49,442 bases of DNA, taken from Vibrio thalassae (GTDB taxonomy: Bacteria; Pseudomonadota; Gammaproteobacteria; Enterobacterales; Vibrionaceae). Numbering within the stretch: the first letter of the stretch is position 1; each line of letters opens with the position of its first letter. The notes beneath the pieces are model-generated. The model had not been told where the DNA came from and ran no database searches. It saw only the letters and a list, made by a program, of their open reading frames with translations. Below, piece after piece: positions 1 to 8,514 of the stretch. The stretch lies in assembly GCF_900089835.1 (NCBI RefSeq), contig NZ_OANU01000015.1:1-49442 (forward strand). The letters run 5' to 3'. A program made the translations under genes and the position numbers.

Positions 1-210
1 AGGTAAGGTCGCTTATATCAAAGGTTACTACAAGGATTTTCAAGCAAATACCATTCGAACACGCCGGGTACTTTCCTACTTTTTTCTCGGTAAAGAGTTG
101 ATAGGAAGAGAAGCTTACTCATTTAGCGTGAAGGATCTGGCCTTAGCCGTAGGAGGCCTCAAAGCGATAAGTGCGGCAGAGTTCCGGTGAAAGATGTGGG
201 GATCCCTCAG
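1..210 (+). mobile_element. IS10-like (IS4 family) insertion sequence, right end, cut by window edge
   Basis: Positions 2-210 are repeated exactly in inverted orientation at 49234-49442. The segment holds the C-terminus of a transposase followed by a terminal repeat. Read from outside the element the end is CTGAGGGATCCCCACATC, closely resembling the IS10 end as I remember it (CTGA, then GATCCCC). The inner IS boundary is therefore placed at 210. The rest of the element lies outside the window. IS10 elements make 9-bp target duplications; the candidate here is 211-219, but its partner copy is not visible. Confidence 0.85.
2..190 (+). pseudogene. IS10-like transposase, C-terminal fragment
   Basis: An open frame enters from the window edge and stops at 188-190. 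It contains DFQANTIRTRRVLSYFFLG, matching the IS10 transposase C-terminus (HFQANTVRNRNVLS, recalled), followed by the usual short helical tail. Only 62 codons are visible; the catalytic DDE residues lie outside the window. It is partial because of the window edge, and nothing here shows whether the full gene is intact. Confidence 0.8.
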
Positions 211-845
211 GCTTTGAGCTGTTAACACGTTGGCCACATAAGCAACTAAATGGAACAGCGTCAACCTTGTTTGCTACTGCTGACCATGAACTCGGCCGTA
301 ACATCACACTTTCTGTTATTCAACAAGCATTGCAGTTCTTTGCTAAAAAGCCAATCCCATTAAATTTCAACTTCTCCTGCGCTCAAATACTGCTAACAGA
401 CTCTATTTCAAAGCTGAATGAAATCATTCGTGAAACGGCTTATCCGAACGATATGCTAACATTGGAAGTGACCGAAAGTTTTTCTAACAGTGATCTTTGC
501 GCACTGAGTTCTGTATTGGCACAGCTCAACGCCATAGGCATCAAAACTTCGTTGGATGATTTCGGAGCTCAAGCGGCCTCGTATGACAGATTGTTTACCT
601 TACCACTGCAACAAGTAAAAATAGACCGACAGTTCATTCACGCAATAGATTGCGATCCTAGAAAACGTCTTTTGATGCAACACATTGTAGAGTTCGTGCC
701 GTATTTCAATTGTCAGTTAATTGCTGAGGGTGTAGAAACCGTTGACGAGCTGAAAGCCCTAATCAAAGCTGGAGTTAACTTCGCTCAAGGCTTTTATTTA
801 TCCCATCCCCTTGACCTACTTTCCATGGAAGCTAAATTGGGCTAG
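211..845 (+). pseudogene. EAL-domain c-di-GMP phosphodiesterase, 5' truncated by IS
   Basis: This is most of an EAL domain, the fold that hydrolyses cyclic di-GMP. Visible motifs in order: GFELLTRW (EAL signature as ELL), NFNFS, LEVTES, LDDFG, VKIDRQF, IAEGVET and QGFYLS, so nearly all metal- and substrate-binding residues are present. The first 20-30 residues of the domain, and any upstream sensor region, are missing because the IS10-like end abuts codon GFE at 210-212. An open frame runs back into the IS to an ATG at 171, but those residues come from the IS. It is convergent with the gene ending at 872. A truncated product may be inactive. Confidence 0.8.
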
Positions 846-871
846 AAGAGATACTGTGGTGGGGTATTAGA

Positions 872-1390
872 CTAGATTTCTTTTGCAGTAATGGATTGCT
901 TCCATGATTCACCGACGTCTAAAAAGACACCCGAAAAGTAACCTTCACCGTTTTTATCAACATCAAATCGAGCAAGTGGATGTTGAATGTCATCGCCAAT
1001 TAGCCTCTGATACATGCGATCTCGATTCGGCTTGTTGTCTTGCGCAACCAGTGTTCCTCCAACGCGTGGCGCAGCACGTTTCACTTCATCGCTTAGTAAT
1101 CCGTATACCTTATTCAAGACGAACATGCCGATTCGGAATCCTCTCAGGCGTTCTGGCAGTATGAAGTCTTCAATATGAAAGGTGTTAACTTGGCCGTTGA
1201 AAACTTGAAATTTGAAGTGCTCGATAAGTGGGTTGTGACCGCTGTGCTCTACTCTCACCTCACTGACGAAAAGGTTATCCTTAGTTGAATAAAAGTTTCG
1301 AACATCAAATGTTATCTGGCATAGTTCTTCAGAGTCTCCAGCTTTGCTGATGCTATATGTTTCTGTGAATCTAATTTCTTTATCTTCCAT
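872..1390 (-). CDS. hypothetical protein, possible GNAT-like fold
   Basis: The product is about 172 residues and I do not recognise it with certainty. The C-terminal half resembles a GNAT acetyltransferase: a basic R-x-x-G-F-R-I-G segment that could be the acetyl-CoA loop, a helix, then DNKPNRDRMYQRLIGDD, similar to the N...R..Y..LGF end of that family. The start is uncertain: ATG at 1390 has GGAG 11 nt upstream, ATG at 1399 only 2 nt. It is the last minus-strand gene below the transfer genes and converges with the EAL fragment. Function is unknown. Confidence 0.45.
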   Translation of the reverse strand: MEDKEIRFTETYSISKAGDSEELCQITFDVRNFYSTKDNLFVSEVRVEHSGHNPLIEHFKFQVFNGQVNTFHIEDFILPERLRGFRIGMFVLNKVYGLLSDEVKRAAPRVGGTLVAQDNKPNRDRMYQRLIGDDIQHPLARFDVDKNGEGYFSGVFLDVGESWKQSITAKEI

Positions 1391-1426
1391 ACTTGGCATT
1401 ACTCCGTTTAATTTAACAGTCAATTT

Positions 1427-1630
1427 TTATCTATCGTCAACTCCAATAATTCGAATGACCTTTGCCTGCCGCAGCGCGAAAATGAACGCTGCGTATAATA
1501 ATGGAGTGACGCCCAGCGTTATAACTAACTTATATTCAGGTGCCACATACTGACTGACAAACAAAGCTATGGCCGTTGTGAAAATAGCCACACACAATAA
1601 CAATAAACGTCCTGTAATTTTCTTATTCAT
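1427..1630 (-). CDS. small two-helix membrane protein
   Basis: This is a 67-residue protein with a lysine-rich start (MNKK) and two hydrophobic segments at about residues 8-27 and 34-53, ending in a charged tail. That is typical of a small inner-membrane protein. AGGAACGCAG lies just before the ATG. It sits 36 nt upstream of the 872-1390 gene and downstream of the two TraG-like genes, so it may be co-transcribed with transfer genes. No family was recognised. Confidence 0.55.
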   Translation of the reverse strand: MNKKITGRLLLLCVAIFTTAIALFVSQYVAPEYKLVITLGVTPLLYAAFIFALRQAKVIRIIGVDDR

Positions 1631-1712
1631 CTGCGTTCCTATTGGTCTAGTTCAATGTACCGTATAGCCATAACGTCTTATAGACTTTGACATTTATTTT
1701 ATAATGTCTCCA

Positions 1713-3491
1713 TTATTTATCGTGTCCGATTCCGGGTGCATAATTTGTCGGCGGCATATCCCACGATTCTCCCGCGCCGTCATTTGATTTTCCACGGAAC
1801 GTACGGGAGGTTTCATCTGCGATTTTCGAACCCATATTTCCTGCAATTTCACCGCCTTGTTGACCAACCACCGCCGCGCCAGCAATCATAGTCATAAATG
1901 ATGAGGCCGCAATGTTGCCAACCATTTGCACCAGCATCACCCACACAACAGGGATAAGGTAAACGAACGTCGCGCTAGTTGCAGAGATGAGGTACATCTG
2001 CATGTCAGTTCTATTCGATATATTGTCTGCGTGAGTGATCAATGATTCAGAGTAATCCGAAAGTGACAACAGGATGGTTTCCAAATGCGTCGATAAATTA
2101 AGCCAAAATGGTACAACAGAAACAGAGAAATACAGTAGTACCCAGTTGAATAAAAACTTTCCAGAATAGCCCGATAAAATCATTAATATCGGCAATGCAA
2201 TCATTAGAATGGTTTGCGACAGCACTACTAATATCGGCCCTATTAGTGTTACCGCGTGTGCTTTTCCTGATTCGATTAAATTGTTCCACAATGCGCCAAC
2301 CGTGACCATTGCGTTCGTCAGTGCCTGCGTCATCGTTGTCGTCGACTCAGTACTTTCTTCATCCATAAATAAGCTTTTCACCCAATCGACACCATCGTTT
2401 AAGTAATTAGCGGCAATTCCAATTGAGCCGCCCATAAGCGAGGGGATCGAGTAACCAAACCACGATGTGCTGCCTTCAGTTGCTTCTCCAAACCAACGCT
2501 TAGAGCCCTCTGGGGTGGTCAGTGCGTTGTTATAGACCGCTAGCGTGAGATCGTGAAGAACTTGTGATTGTGTTGCTGAACTATTGAACATCTTCACGTA
2601 TGCCAACATATTCGCTGATTTTTCTTGATAATTGGCTTGGGCCAGAACGTCACTTTTAAGCTTATTATAAAGAGCCTCGCTCATAGTGGCACAACTCTTT
2701 GTCTGACCTGCTAACGATGGAGTAAACCACGTATTTGGGATCTCCATCGTCAACTTACCCCGACTCTCTCCGACAATGTGTGTTCCGTTATAGACGCTGT
2801 GCATTAACGTCGCTTGAGGATCAAAATCGGGCTTTCTGAAACTCCAGCCATTGAGATTATTTGTGTTACTTCTAAAATTTTTGCCTTGCGCCATCGCTTC
2901 TTGAGCTTCTGCTGATGCCAGTGCGAAACATTGGTTATTAAACGTTAACACAGAGCGATACACGGCTTCTGAACTTGGTATTTGATCTCTAACAAACGTA
3001 GAAACTTCTTTTTTTGATGCTCCCTTGGTACACGCTAAACCTGACGTTAACGCGCTATTTATACCTGTCGAAAGTGTGTGAACTATACCTGCCACCATCG
3101 ACGGTGACGTACTGGCAATACCCAACGCTTGCAGCGTTTGCGTATCAATGCTATTCGTCTGCAACAGATCACTTGATGTCAACGATGGGTTATCCATGCA
3201 CGAATATTGTGCGTATTTCATGTTCAAAACCGTTCCTGTCGGCATTACCACCATCATGATCGCTAAGAGCATCGGCCAAAACCCTTTTTCAACATTCTTT
3301 ATCGCCAAGACCGCAGGAGAACCCTCATCGAGTCCTTGTGCTCGAGCTTCCAAAAAGGACACCACGAACATCACAATAAATGGCAAAAAAACAATGCCAA
3401 GGCCATTGAAGATGTCCCACACGCTTTGAGAAGCCATACTGCTAAGCGGCAGTAGAAAAAGACCGCTTGGATCGTTTGTCGTTAAGTTCAT
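1713..3491 (-). CDS. TraG-N-like conjugation membrane protein, second paralogue
   Basis: This 592-residue protein resembles the N-terminal domain of TraG-type mating-pair proteins found in ICE/plasmid type IV secretion systems. It has an N-terminal membrane segment around VWDIFNGLGIVFLPFIVMF, the signature ARAQGLDEGSP, a second membrane segment (FWPMLLAIMMVVMPTG), about 300 periplasmic residues, then a cluster of hydrophobic helices at about 410-540 and a Gly-rich cytoplasmic end. It begins on the TAATG stop/start overlap with the gene at 3491-5233, so the two are translationally coupled. It shares its N-terminal architecture with that gene, so they are tandem paralogues; the middle parts have diverged. 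Confidence 0.7.
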   Translation of the reverse strand: MNLTTNDPSGLFLLPLSSMASQSVWDIFNGLGIVFLPFIVMFVVSFLEARAQGLDEGSPAVLAIKNVEKGFWPMLLAIMMVVMPTGTVLNMKYAQYSCMDNPSLTSSDLLQTNSIDTQTLQALGIASTSPSMVAGIVHTLSTGINSALTSGLACTKGASKKEVSTFVRDQIPSSEAVYRSVLTFNNQCFALASAEAQEAMAQGKNFRSNTNNLNGWSFRKPDFDPQATLMHSVYNGTHIVGESRGKLTMEIPNTWFTPSLAGQTKSCATMSEALYNKLKSDVLAQANYQEKSANMLAYVKMFNSSATQSQVLHDLTLAVYNNALTTPEGSKRWFGEATEGSTSWFGYSIPSLMGGSIGIAANYLNDGVDWVKSLFMDEESTESTTTMTQALTNAMVTVGALWNNLIESGKAHAVTLIGPILVVLSQTILMIALPILMILSGYSGKFLFNWVLLYFSVSVVPFWLNLSTHLETILLSLSDYSESLITHADNISNRTDMQMYLISATSATFVYLIPVVWVMLVQMVGNIAASSFMTMIAGAAVVGQQGGEIAGNMGSKIADETSRTFRGKSNDGAGESWDMPPTNYAPGIGHDK

Positions 3492-5233
3492 TAGCCAATT
3501 TGCCTTTTATTTGTGTCCATAGTGCCACTTGCTCCGCGAGTCAGCGCTTGTTTCGTGAGGGCCGTTCCCGCTTTTGCAGCCGCAGCCGCATTCACAGTGA
3601 ACAATCCAACAAGGAATGGACCGAGGTTAAGTCCTGCAGCCACACAGACCATAGTCCAACAGAGCAACACCACAACAGGAGCACTCAGAGCCATATAGTG
3701 CAGTGCTAAGCCAGCGTTTTTTAGTGTCACGTAGCCGTAGGCGCTATCTGCCAATAGCCAGAGCAAATCCGATACAAATAACGCGAGATTAAGCATGTAA
3801 TGCGACATCGCCAAATAGAAATGAACAAAGAGAATGTTCATGGCGAGTGACCAACTGTAACCACTAATAACAAATAGAAACGGAGACGCCACATAGACCA
3901 CCGCTGTTATTATTGTGATGAAAAGAGGTAAAATAAGGTAAAGATTGGTGCGTTCTGCGGCTTTTTCAAACATTGACATTCCCATGCCTATATTCACTAA
4001 GCGCTCTTTCACAAACGATTTGGTATCCAAATCTGAACCAACTGCCGTATTTCTCACCCCATCTCGTACCAATTCCCAAGCTTGAGAGAGGATGGTTGTC
4101 TCGTGCGGCGTCCCTGGCACGATAACGCTTCTTTTTCCGGTCACTGCGTCGAGGAAGGCTTGGTGCAGGTAAGAGTTGAAAACATCATCTTTAGTCAGAT
4201 TTTTTAGCGTACCATCCGCCATTGCTTGCGGAAAAATTGAATAGGATTGAGCGATTCGATCTATCGCTTGCAGATGATTGCTGTCATTTTGAATGTAAGC
4301 TTCTAAGGCCATCTTCATGTCTTTGGCCACATCGTCACATCCAATCAGTAATTCACTTGTTGTATTCTGGGTTTGATAACTATTCTGGGTTTGATAACCA
4401 TTGTTGACTAATTGGTAGTAATGCGTCGAGTTATTCGAGTTCGGTTCAAAATTGTCCGGATAATATTCCGACTTAATGTTACCCACGTATTCAGACTTGG
4501 ATACTCTTAACGTCAAGCGCTGCTGAGGGGTCGAATTGACAAGCCCCCGATAGCTTAACCTCAAATTATCACCGAAAAAGTAGTTTTTTTCTTTACTGTA
4601 TGGATTAGCTAATTTCGTTGTATGGTTTGATATCCCTGTTGCAATCCTACCTTGTGCTGGTCCGTAGCATGAGCTCGCCATGAGTCTCAGATTGCTGACC
4701 AAGTTTTGATCCTTGACTTCTATCAGCGCTTTGTCTAACTCAGCCTCCATCGTATCTTTCGTTTTGTTGCAGGCGATCTGACTGGATAACGCTTCTGAAA
4801 TACCTACCGATACGTTGTTGGAAAGGCCAATTGCAAGAGGCAGTCGGGCGTTTTCACCGGCAAGCTCTTGACCTAGTTCGCCTAGCTCTGGTCCAATACG
4901 GTACAAAGCATTACGTGTAGAACCTTGCTCTGAACCACTACACTGGAATTTTGTGAATTTTGCTTTGCTACCCACCTCTCCCATCGGGATGACGAATAAA
5001 ATAAGCAAGATCAGCATTGGCCAAAAGTTCTTTTCTGCGGTTTTTATCGCATTGATGCCAGGAGAGCCCTCATCCAATCCTTGTGCTCGCGTTTCCATAA
5101 ATGTAATGACAAACATAACAACAAACGGAACAAACACCAGACCGAGCCCATTGAAGATATCAAAGACCCGTTCTGAAAGGTTGATCGCGTAGGGTAAAAT
5201 GGCTTGAGCGTATGACTCTTGTACAGCAACCAT
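3491..5233 (-). CDS. TraG-N-like conjugation membrane protein, first paralogue
   Basis: This 580-residue protein has the same layout as its downstream neighbour: N-terminal segment VFDIFNGLGLVFVPFVVMF, TRAQGLDEGSP, FWPMLILLILFVIPMG, a long periplasmic part, and C-terminal membrane helices from about residue 430. Family knowledge places such proteins in mating-pair stabilisation and channel assembly next to a TraH-like partner, which is the gene immediately upstream (5236-6588), only 2 nt away. Positions 4360-4400 carry a short in-frame repeat encoding QTQNS/QTQNT. The TraG assignment rests on position, topology and length. Confidence 0.7.
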   Translation of the reverse strand: MVAVQESYAQAILPYAINLSERVFDIFNGLGLVFVPFVVMFVITFMETRAQGLDEGSPGINAIKTAEKNFWPMLILLILFVIPMGEVGSKAKFTKFQCSGSEQGSTRNALYRIGPELGELGQELAGENARLPLAIGLSNNVSVGISEALSSQIACNKTKDTMEAELDKALIEVKDQNLVSNLRLMASSCYGPAQGRIATGISNHTTKLANPYSKEKNYFFGDNLRLSYRGLVNSTPQQRLTLRVSKSEYVGNIKSEYYPDNFEPNSNNSTHYYQLVNNGYQTQNSYQTQNTTSELLIGCDDVAKDMKMALEAYIQNDSNHLQAIDRIAQSYSIFPQAMADGTLKNLTKDDVFNSYLHQAFLDAVTGKRSVIVPGTPHETTILSQAWELVRDGVRNTAVGSDLDTKSFVKERLVNIGMGMSMFEKAAERTNLYLILPLFITIITAVVYVASPFLFVISGYSWSLAMNILFVHFYLAMSHYMLNLALFVSDLLWLLADSAYGYVTLKNAGLALHYMALSAPVVVLLCWTMVCVAAGLNLGPFLVGLFTVNAAAAAKAGTALTKQALTRGASGTMDTNKRQIG

Positions 5234-5235
5234 TG

Positions 5236-6588
5236 TTAATAACTCAACGTTGCATGAGATGAGCGTTGCTTCTGAGCTGACAATAAGCGTTTAACGTACA
5301 TCTTCGGTACATAGTTGTTATTTTCAGAGTGCTTCTCTAGTCTCTTACGCTCTTTATCAAGCGTCTCTAACTTAAACTCGTACTGACGAATTAAGCCTGC
5401 TTTTTCAATATCAGTTTCCGTCAATAGCGCTTTTACACTATTTTCTATAGCATCCATTGCATACCATGCACGTTGATAAGCGATATCATAAGCCCAACCC
5501 ATCACATACATTTCGTAAATTTCTCTATCGCCATCTAACGTTGTTAGGTTTCTAAAATAGTTGGCATCGACACGAATCACTGGCTCGTGACCCACAGATT
5601 GATAGTCTTCACTGCTTAGCGTATTGATGTCTCTGTTGGCTAGTACGCGAATCTTTGTGGCAATCATCTGTTGTACTTGGCTAATGTAAGATTGAACGCC
5701 ATACGGCTGGACTTCGATACTTTCACATCCGTTGCAGACGGATATGTGACTATTACCTAAAATGATTTCAGCGATCTGCTTGTTATTGTTTACGTTACCA
5801 ATGACGGACTTATATGCCTCCGACGCGTTAGGTGCTGGTTGCGAGCCATTGTTTTGGTCGTAGTATTGCCGACATTCAGATTGTGTCAAACCTCGATAAA
5901 TACAGTAACCGTAAGTCACCACGTTTTGCATCAGATCAATTGCAGGTTGATTCTTGCCTCCTTGTAAGACTCCAAAAATATCGAATCCAGCATCCGCAGC
6001 TGCATCGAGTCCACCCTTGACCACATCTTCTACCCTCATGTGATTCCAATCTTGGTCTAACGCGGTGGCGGCGTTGGCTTCGATGATTTTATTTAGCTTA
6101 GTTTTGCTCTGCATTTCAATCAGTGGCTCACCCACGAACTCCACTAACGAGTTAGCCATTGTCGTGCAGCTTCCCATGGCCGAAAGGAAGTCAGTCATGG
6201 TTAAATCTAACCCTTCTTGTATCAACTGATAAAGGTTCGGATTAGATTTGGAAATGTAGAGCGTGGCCATGAAAATAGCCCCGTCGGTGGAGGCTAGCTG
6301 GCGTATTATATTGTCGAAGTTCTCGTAGATTTTTTTTAGTGTGCCATCGGTGAAGGCATTCGAGATAGAGAGGCCAAGATTGCCTTTACACGAGGTGGGA
6401 AGACTCACTTTGCCGGAAAGGAGCGTCAAGTCCGGTATAGGTGGCGGAGTAACATTGTAATCGGTCGGTGTAGAAGCAGAGAAAAACAGCTTCATATCGG
6501 TCTTATTCGCTTCCGCTACAGTCGATGCAGAAACGTTAGTAGCTGACGCTACAACAAACAATAGACACAGCTTGGACACTACTTGCAT
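5236..6588 (-). CDS. integrating conjugative element protein, PFL_4711 (TIGR03755)-like, TraH-related
   Basis: This 450-residue protein has a Sec signal peptide (cleavage probably after NVSAS, about residue 22). The body matches my recollection of the PFL_4711 family, which sits before the TraG-like gene in ICE transfer clusters: an N-terminal CKGNLGLSISNAFTDG region, repeated statements of helical periplasmic sequence, a pair CNGCESIEV near residue 286, and a C-terminal coiled coil rich in Lys/Glu (about 395-430). It is probably periplasmic and part of pilus or channel assembly. It starts a three-gene coupled set with the two TraG-like genes. No transfer gene lies upstream; a terminator hairpin at 6680-6716 separates it from the small genes. 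Confidence 0.72.
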   Translation of the reverse strand: MQVVSKLCLLFVVASATNVSASTVAEANKTDMKLFFSASTPTDYNVTPPPIPDLTLLSGKVSLPTSCKGNLGLSISNAFTDGTLKKIYENFDNIIRQLASTDGAIFMATLYISKSNPNLYQLIQEGLDLTMTDFLSAMGSCTTMANSLVEFVGEPLIEMQSKTKLNKIIEANAATALDQDWNHMRVEDVVKGGLDAAADAGFDIFGVLQGGKNQPAIDLMQNVVTYGYCIYRGLTQSECRQYYDQNNGSQPAPNASEAYKSVIGNVNNNKQIAEIILGNSHISVCNGCESIEVQPYGVQSYISQVQQMIATKIRVLANRDINTLSSEDYQSVGHEPVIRVDANYFRNLTTLDGDREIYEMYVMGWAYDIAYQRAWYAMDAIENSVKALLTETDIEKAGLIRQYEFKLETLDKERKRLEKHSENNNYVPKMYVKRLLSAQKQRSSHATLSY

Positions 6589-6675
6589 TAGTTAGCCTTA
6601 TCGAGATGCCAGTTCACTACTCTCTATAAAGCTCATGTCAAAATAGTCTACCTTTCTCCGCTGCCCTAAAAGCGG

Positions 6676-6716
6676 TAAAAAAAAACCACAATAACAAAAT
6701 CGTTATTGTGGTTTTA
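6676..6716 (-). terminator. intrinsic terminator, bidirectional
   Basis: A long hairpin pairs AAAACCACAATAAC with GTTATTGTGGTTTT around a 6-nt loop and has A-rich and T-rich flanks on both sides. On the minus strand it ends in a run of T, so it closes the 19.4-6.7 kb gene train just after the 33-codon gene at 6719-6820 and just before the transfer genes. Confidence 0.8.
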
Positions 6717-6718
6717 GG

Positions 6719-6820
6719 TTATGAGTTATTTTTCTTCTTTCTCAACAGTCGTTGGCGAGCGCGACGTTGTATCGCTTGCACCGTTTTCGTCTTTACTAAG
6801 AAGGGCGCATGATTAAACAT
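6719..6820 (-). CDS. 33-residue basic microprotein
   Basis: A short frame starts MFNHAPFLVKTKTVQA and continues with many Arg and Lys (RRARQRLLRKKK). The ATG is preceded by GGAGGTGCGAA, a strong ribosome binding site lying inside the end of the upstream gene, whose stop overlaps this start by 8 nt. It is followed at once by the terminator. The strong start signal and operon-end position argue for a real gene. The charge suggests nucleic-acid or membrane binding, but this is inference. Confidence 0.55.
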   Translation of the reverse strand: MFNHAPFLVKTKTVQAIQRRARQRLLRKKKNNS

Positions 6821-7193
6821 TTCGCACCTCCGAGGCTTTGAGAAATTCTTGCTCAAACTGCGCTTGAGGCAGATAAATACCTATTTCTGCCATTTTGAGC
6901 CTTGCTCTAACGCGCTTTTGGTGAATCGATAGATTAGGCAACGCCATAACCTTTCTGATCACCTCGTTAACTTGTTGATCTTGTGATTGACCGTACTTGA
7001 CTAAAGGAGTGTGCTTTACCATATCCAAATTGGTAATGAACACAGTCCCATTAGCTGCACCACATGGGTTGAGTTTAATTCCAAAGAGGTGTTCCGAAAT
7101 TCGCAACAGGTCCTCTTTACTCGCGTTATGTAGTTTCTCGGCTATTTCAGAGATCAGCTCATAACGAGTCAGTCTGATAATTTCTATCGTCAT
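6813..7193 (-). CDS. hypothetical protein, 126 residues
   Basis: I do not recognise this protein. It is mostly helical by composition, with an N-terminal segment rich in Glu/Leu, a central CGAANGTVFITNLD strand-like stretch and a basic helix KRVRARLKMAE. The start is fixed by AGGAGA 5 nt upstream of ATG at 7193 and by the GAAA hairpin module at 7211-7222. It lies 35 nt downstream of the clamp gene, so it is probably co-expressed with it. Confidence 0.6.
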   Translation of the reverse strand: MTIEIIRLTRYELISEIAEKLHNASKEDLLRISEHLFGIKLNPCGAANGTVFITNLDMVKHTPLVKYGQSQDQQVNEVIRKVMALPNLSIHQKRVRARLKMAEIGIYLPQAQFEQEFLKASEVRNV

Positions 7194-7228
7194 GTTTATC
7201 TCCTAATATTGCCCTTTCGAGCGATTAA
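7194..7228 (-). promoter_or_regulatory. minimal GAAA-hairpin leader
   Basis: Between the clamp stop and the next start is GCTCGAAAGGGC (7211-7222, minus strand), a 4-bp stem with one G-U pair and a GAAA loop, then AGGAG. It is the shortest form of the repeated leader seen across this gene train. Confidence 0.75.
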
Positions 7229-8350
7229 CTAGATTCGAACAGGCATTAACACCTGTACTCCTTGTTGATTTTCAGCATCCAACATAGTTGTAGCCGTTTT
7301 ACCATCATTGAAGCCAAAGATAACGTTCTCCGATTTAATGACTTGAAGCGCAGCAATCACATAATCAAAGTTAAAGCCTATATCGATCGTTGTAATGTCT
7401 TCGCCAGCCGCCTCGACTTCATCTTCGTACTCACCAATGTCGTTCTTAGCTTTGATGCCACAAAAGTTATCCTTCAGTGACAATTTGCCAATATGAAACT
7501 TGGCCGGTGTCATCGGTAGCGCAGAACGCAAAGACTCAAGAAGTTCTTCTCGCCTGAGCATAATGTTGTTCTCCGTTTTCATGGGAACAACACGTCGCCA
7601 GTCTGGATACTTGCCATCAATGATTTTTGTCGTGAGACTCGCACCGTTCGGAAGCTGAATCGCTAAACTCGCGCTATTGAACTCGATACCAATGTCACCA
7701 CTATTAGCCAACTTCAGAATATCTTCAATGTAGGTGATAGCATCGTTACTCAGAATGATGCTGTTCTCCTGCAAAGTGGTACTCACATACGAGGTTTTGG
7801 CTATAGATAGTCTATGGCCATCGGTGCCAATCGCACGTAGCGTCCCCTGCTCATCAGAACATAAGCAAATACCATTGAGGTAATAGCGTACGTCTTGCCT
7901 TGCAGCGGCGATTTTTGCCACCTTGATGATGCGTTGTAGCTCCTCAGCATCGAGGACCAGATTTCTATCTAAAGTCTCAGGATCGTCTTCAGGAGGATTA
8001 AGGTTGGTAACCTTAAGCTCTGTCTTTACCCGACCTGCTTGAATGACCAGTGCAGTTTTCGACTTCAAAGTTAGTGAACAATTTTCAAAGCGCTTTGAGA
8101 TATTCGTAATCACATCTCTAAGCGTATCGTACTGCACTTGAAAGAGTAGTTCGTCTTCCGAAGACTCGCACTCGATGAGATTTGAGTGTTTTTGGATACT
8201 CAAACCATATCGAGTCAGTTGCATCTTGTTGTTCGAAACTTTAATAAACACCTGATCGATAAAGCCTGTGACGTCATCGACTGCGCGTTCATTGATTGCC
8301 ACAAAACCAATGGCATTCATTAGCATTGCTGCTGTTACTTCAATTTTCAT
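7229..8350 (-). CDS. dnaN: DNA polymerase III beta (sliding clamp) homologue
   Basis: This 373-residue protein has the length and ends of bacterial sliding clamps. Clamp-like signatures are YYLNGICL, AIGTDGHRLSIAK, PLP-type spacing before DGKYPDWRRVVP, and the C-terminal VLMPVRI, matching VLMPMRL of DnaN. A clamp tethers polymerase and other partners to DNA. The N-terminal domain diverges strongly from chromosomal DnaN, and there is no dnaA or recF nearby, so this is an element-borne copy. Neighbours are the MoxR-like ATPase and DUF3150-like protein upstream and two small genes downstream. The start has AGGAG and a GAAA hairpin. It may serve plasmid replication or replace the host clamp. Confidence 0.9.
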   Translation of the reverse strand: MKIEVTAAMLMNAIGFVAINERAVDDVTGFIDQVFIKVSNNKMQLTRYGLSIQKHSNLIECESSEDELLFQVQYDTLRDVITNISKRFENCSLTLKSKTALVIQAGRVKTELKVTNLNPPEDDPETLDRNLVLDAEELQRIIKVAKIAAARQDVRYYLNGICLCSDEQGTLRAIGTDGHRLSIAKTSYVSTTLQENSIILSNDAITYIEDILKLANSGDIGIEFNSASLAIQLPNGASLTTKIIDGKYPDWRRVVPMKTENNIMLRREELLESLRSALPMTPAKFHIGKLSLKDNFCGIKAKNDIGEYEDEVEAAGEDITTIDIGFNFDYVIAALQVIKSENVIFGFNDGKTATTMLDAENQQGVQVLMPVRI

Positions 8351-8514
8351 GTTGTCTCCTTGTTTGCTCTTTCGAGCTTTCGTTTTTGATGGATAAGGCC
8401 AATGCCCACAACTTTCACCATGTTGCTAATCTACCGGAGTAGACATACCGATACGAGAACGTATGAGTATGTGTACTCGTTGAATAACGAGCCCCCGAAA
8501 GGGGGCTAGTTATG
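8351..8514 (-). promoter_or_regulatory. leader of clamp gene with terminator-like hairpin
   Basis: Reading on the minus strand: AGCCCCC TTTC GGGGGCT (8490-8507) closes the DUF3150-like gene; a long imperfect hairpin follows (arms GAGTA..CATAC and GTATG..TACTC, about 8418-8475), then a weak GCAAC..GTTGT stem, then the GAAA hairpin GCTCGAAAGAGC (8366-8377) and AGGAG. It has the order of the full leader module with diverged sequence. Confidence 0.6.

Noticed and set aside
904..1553. Plus-strand frames opposite the 872-1630 genes
   Set aside because: They are antisense frames without ribosome sites, overlapping better-supported minus-strand genes.
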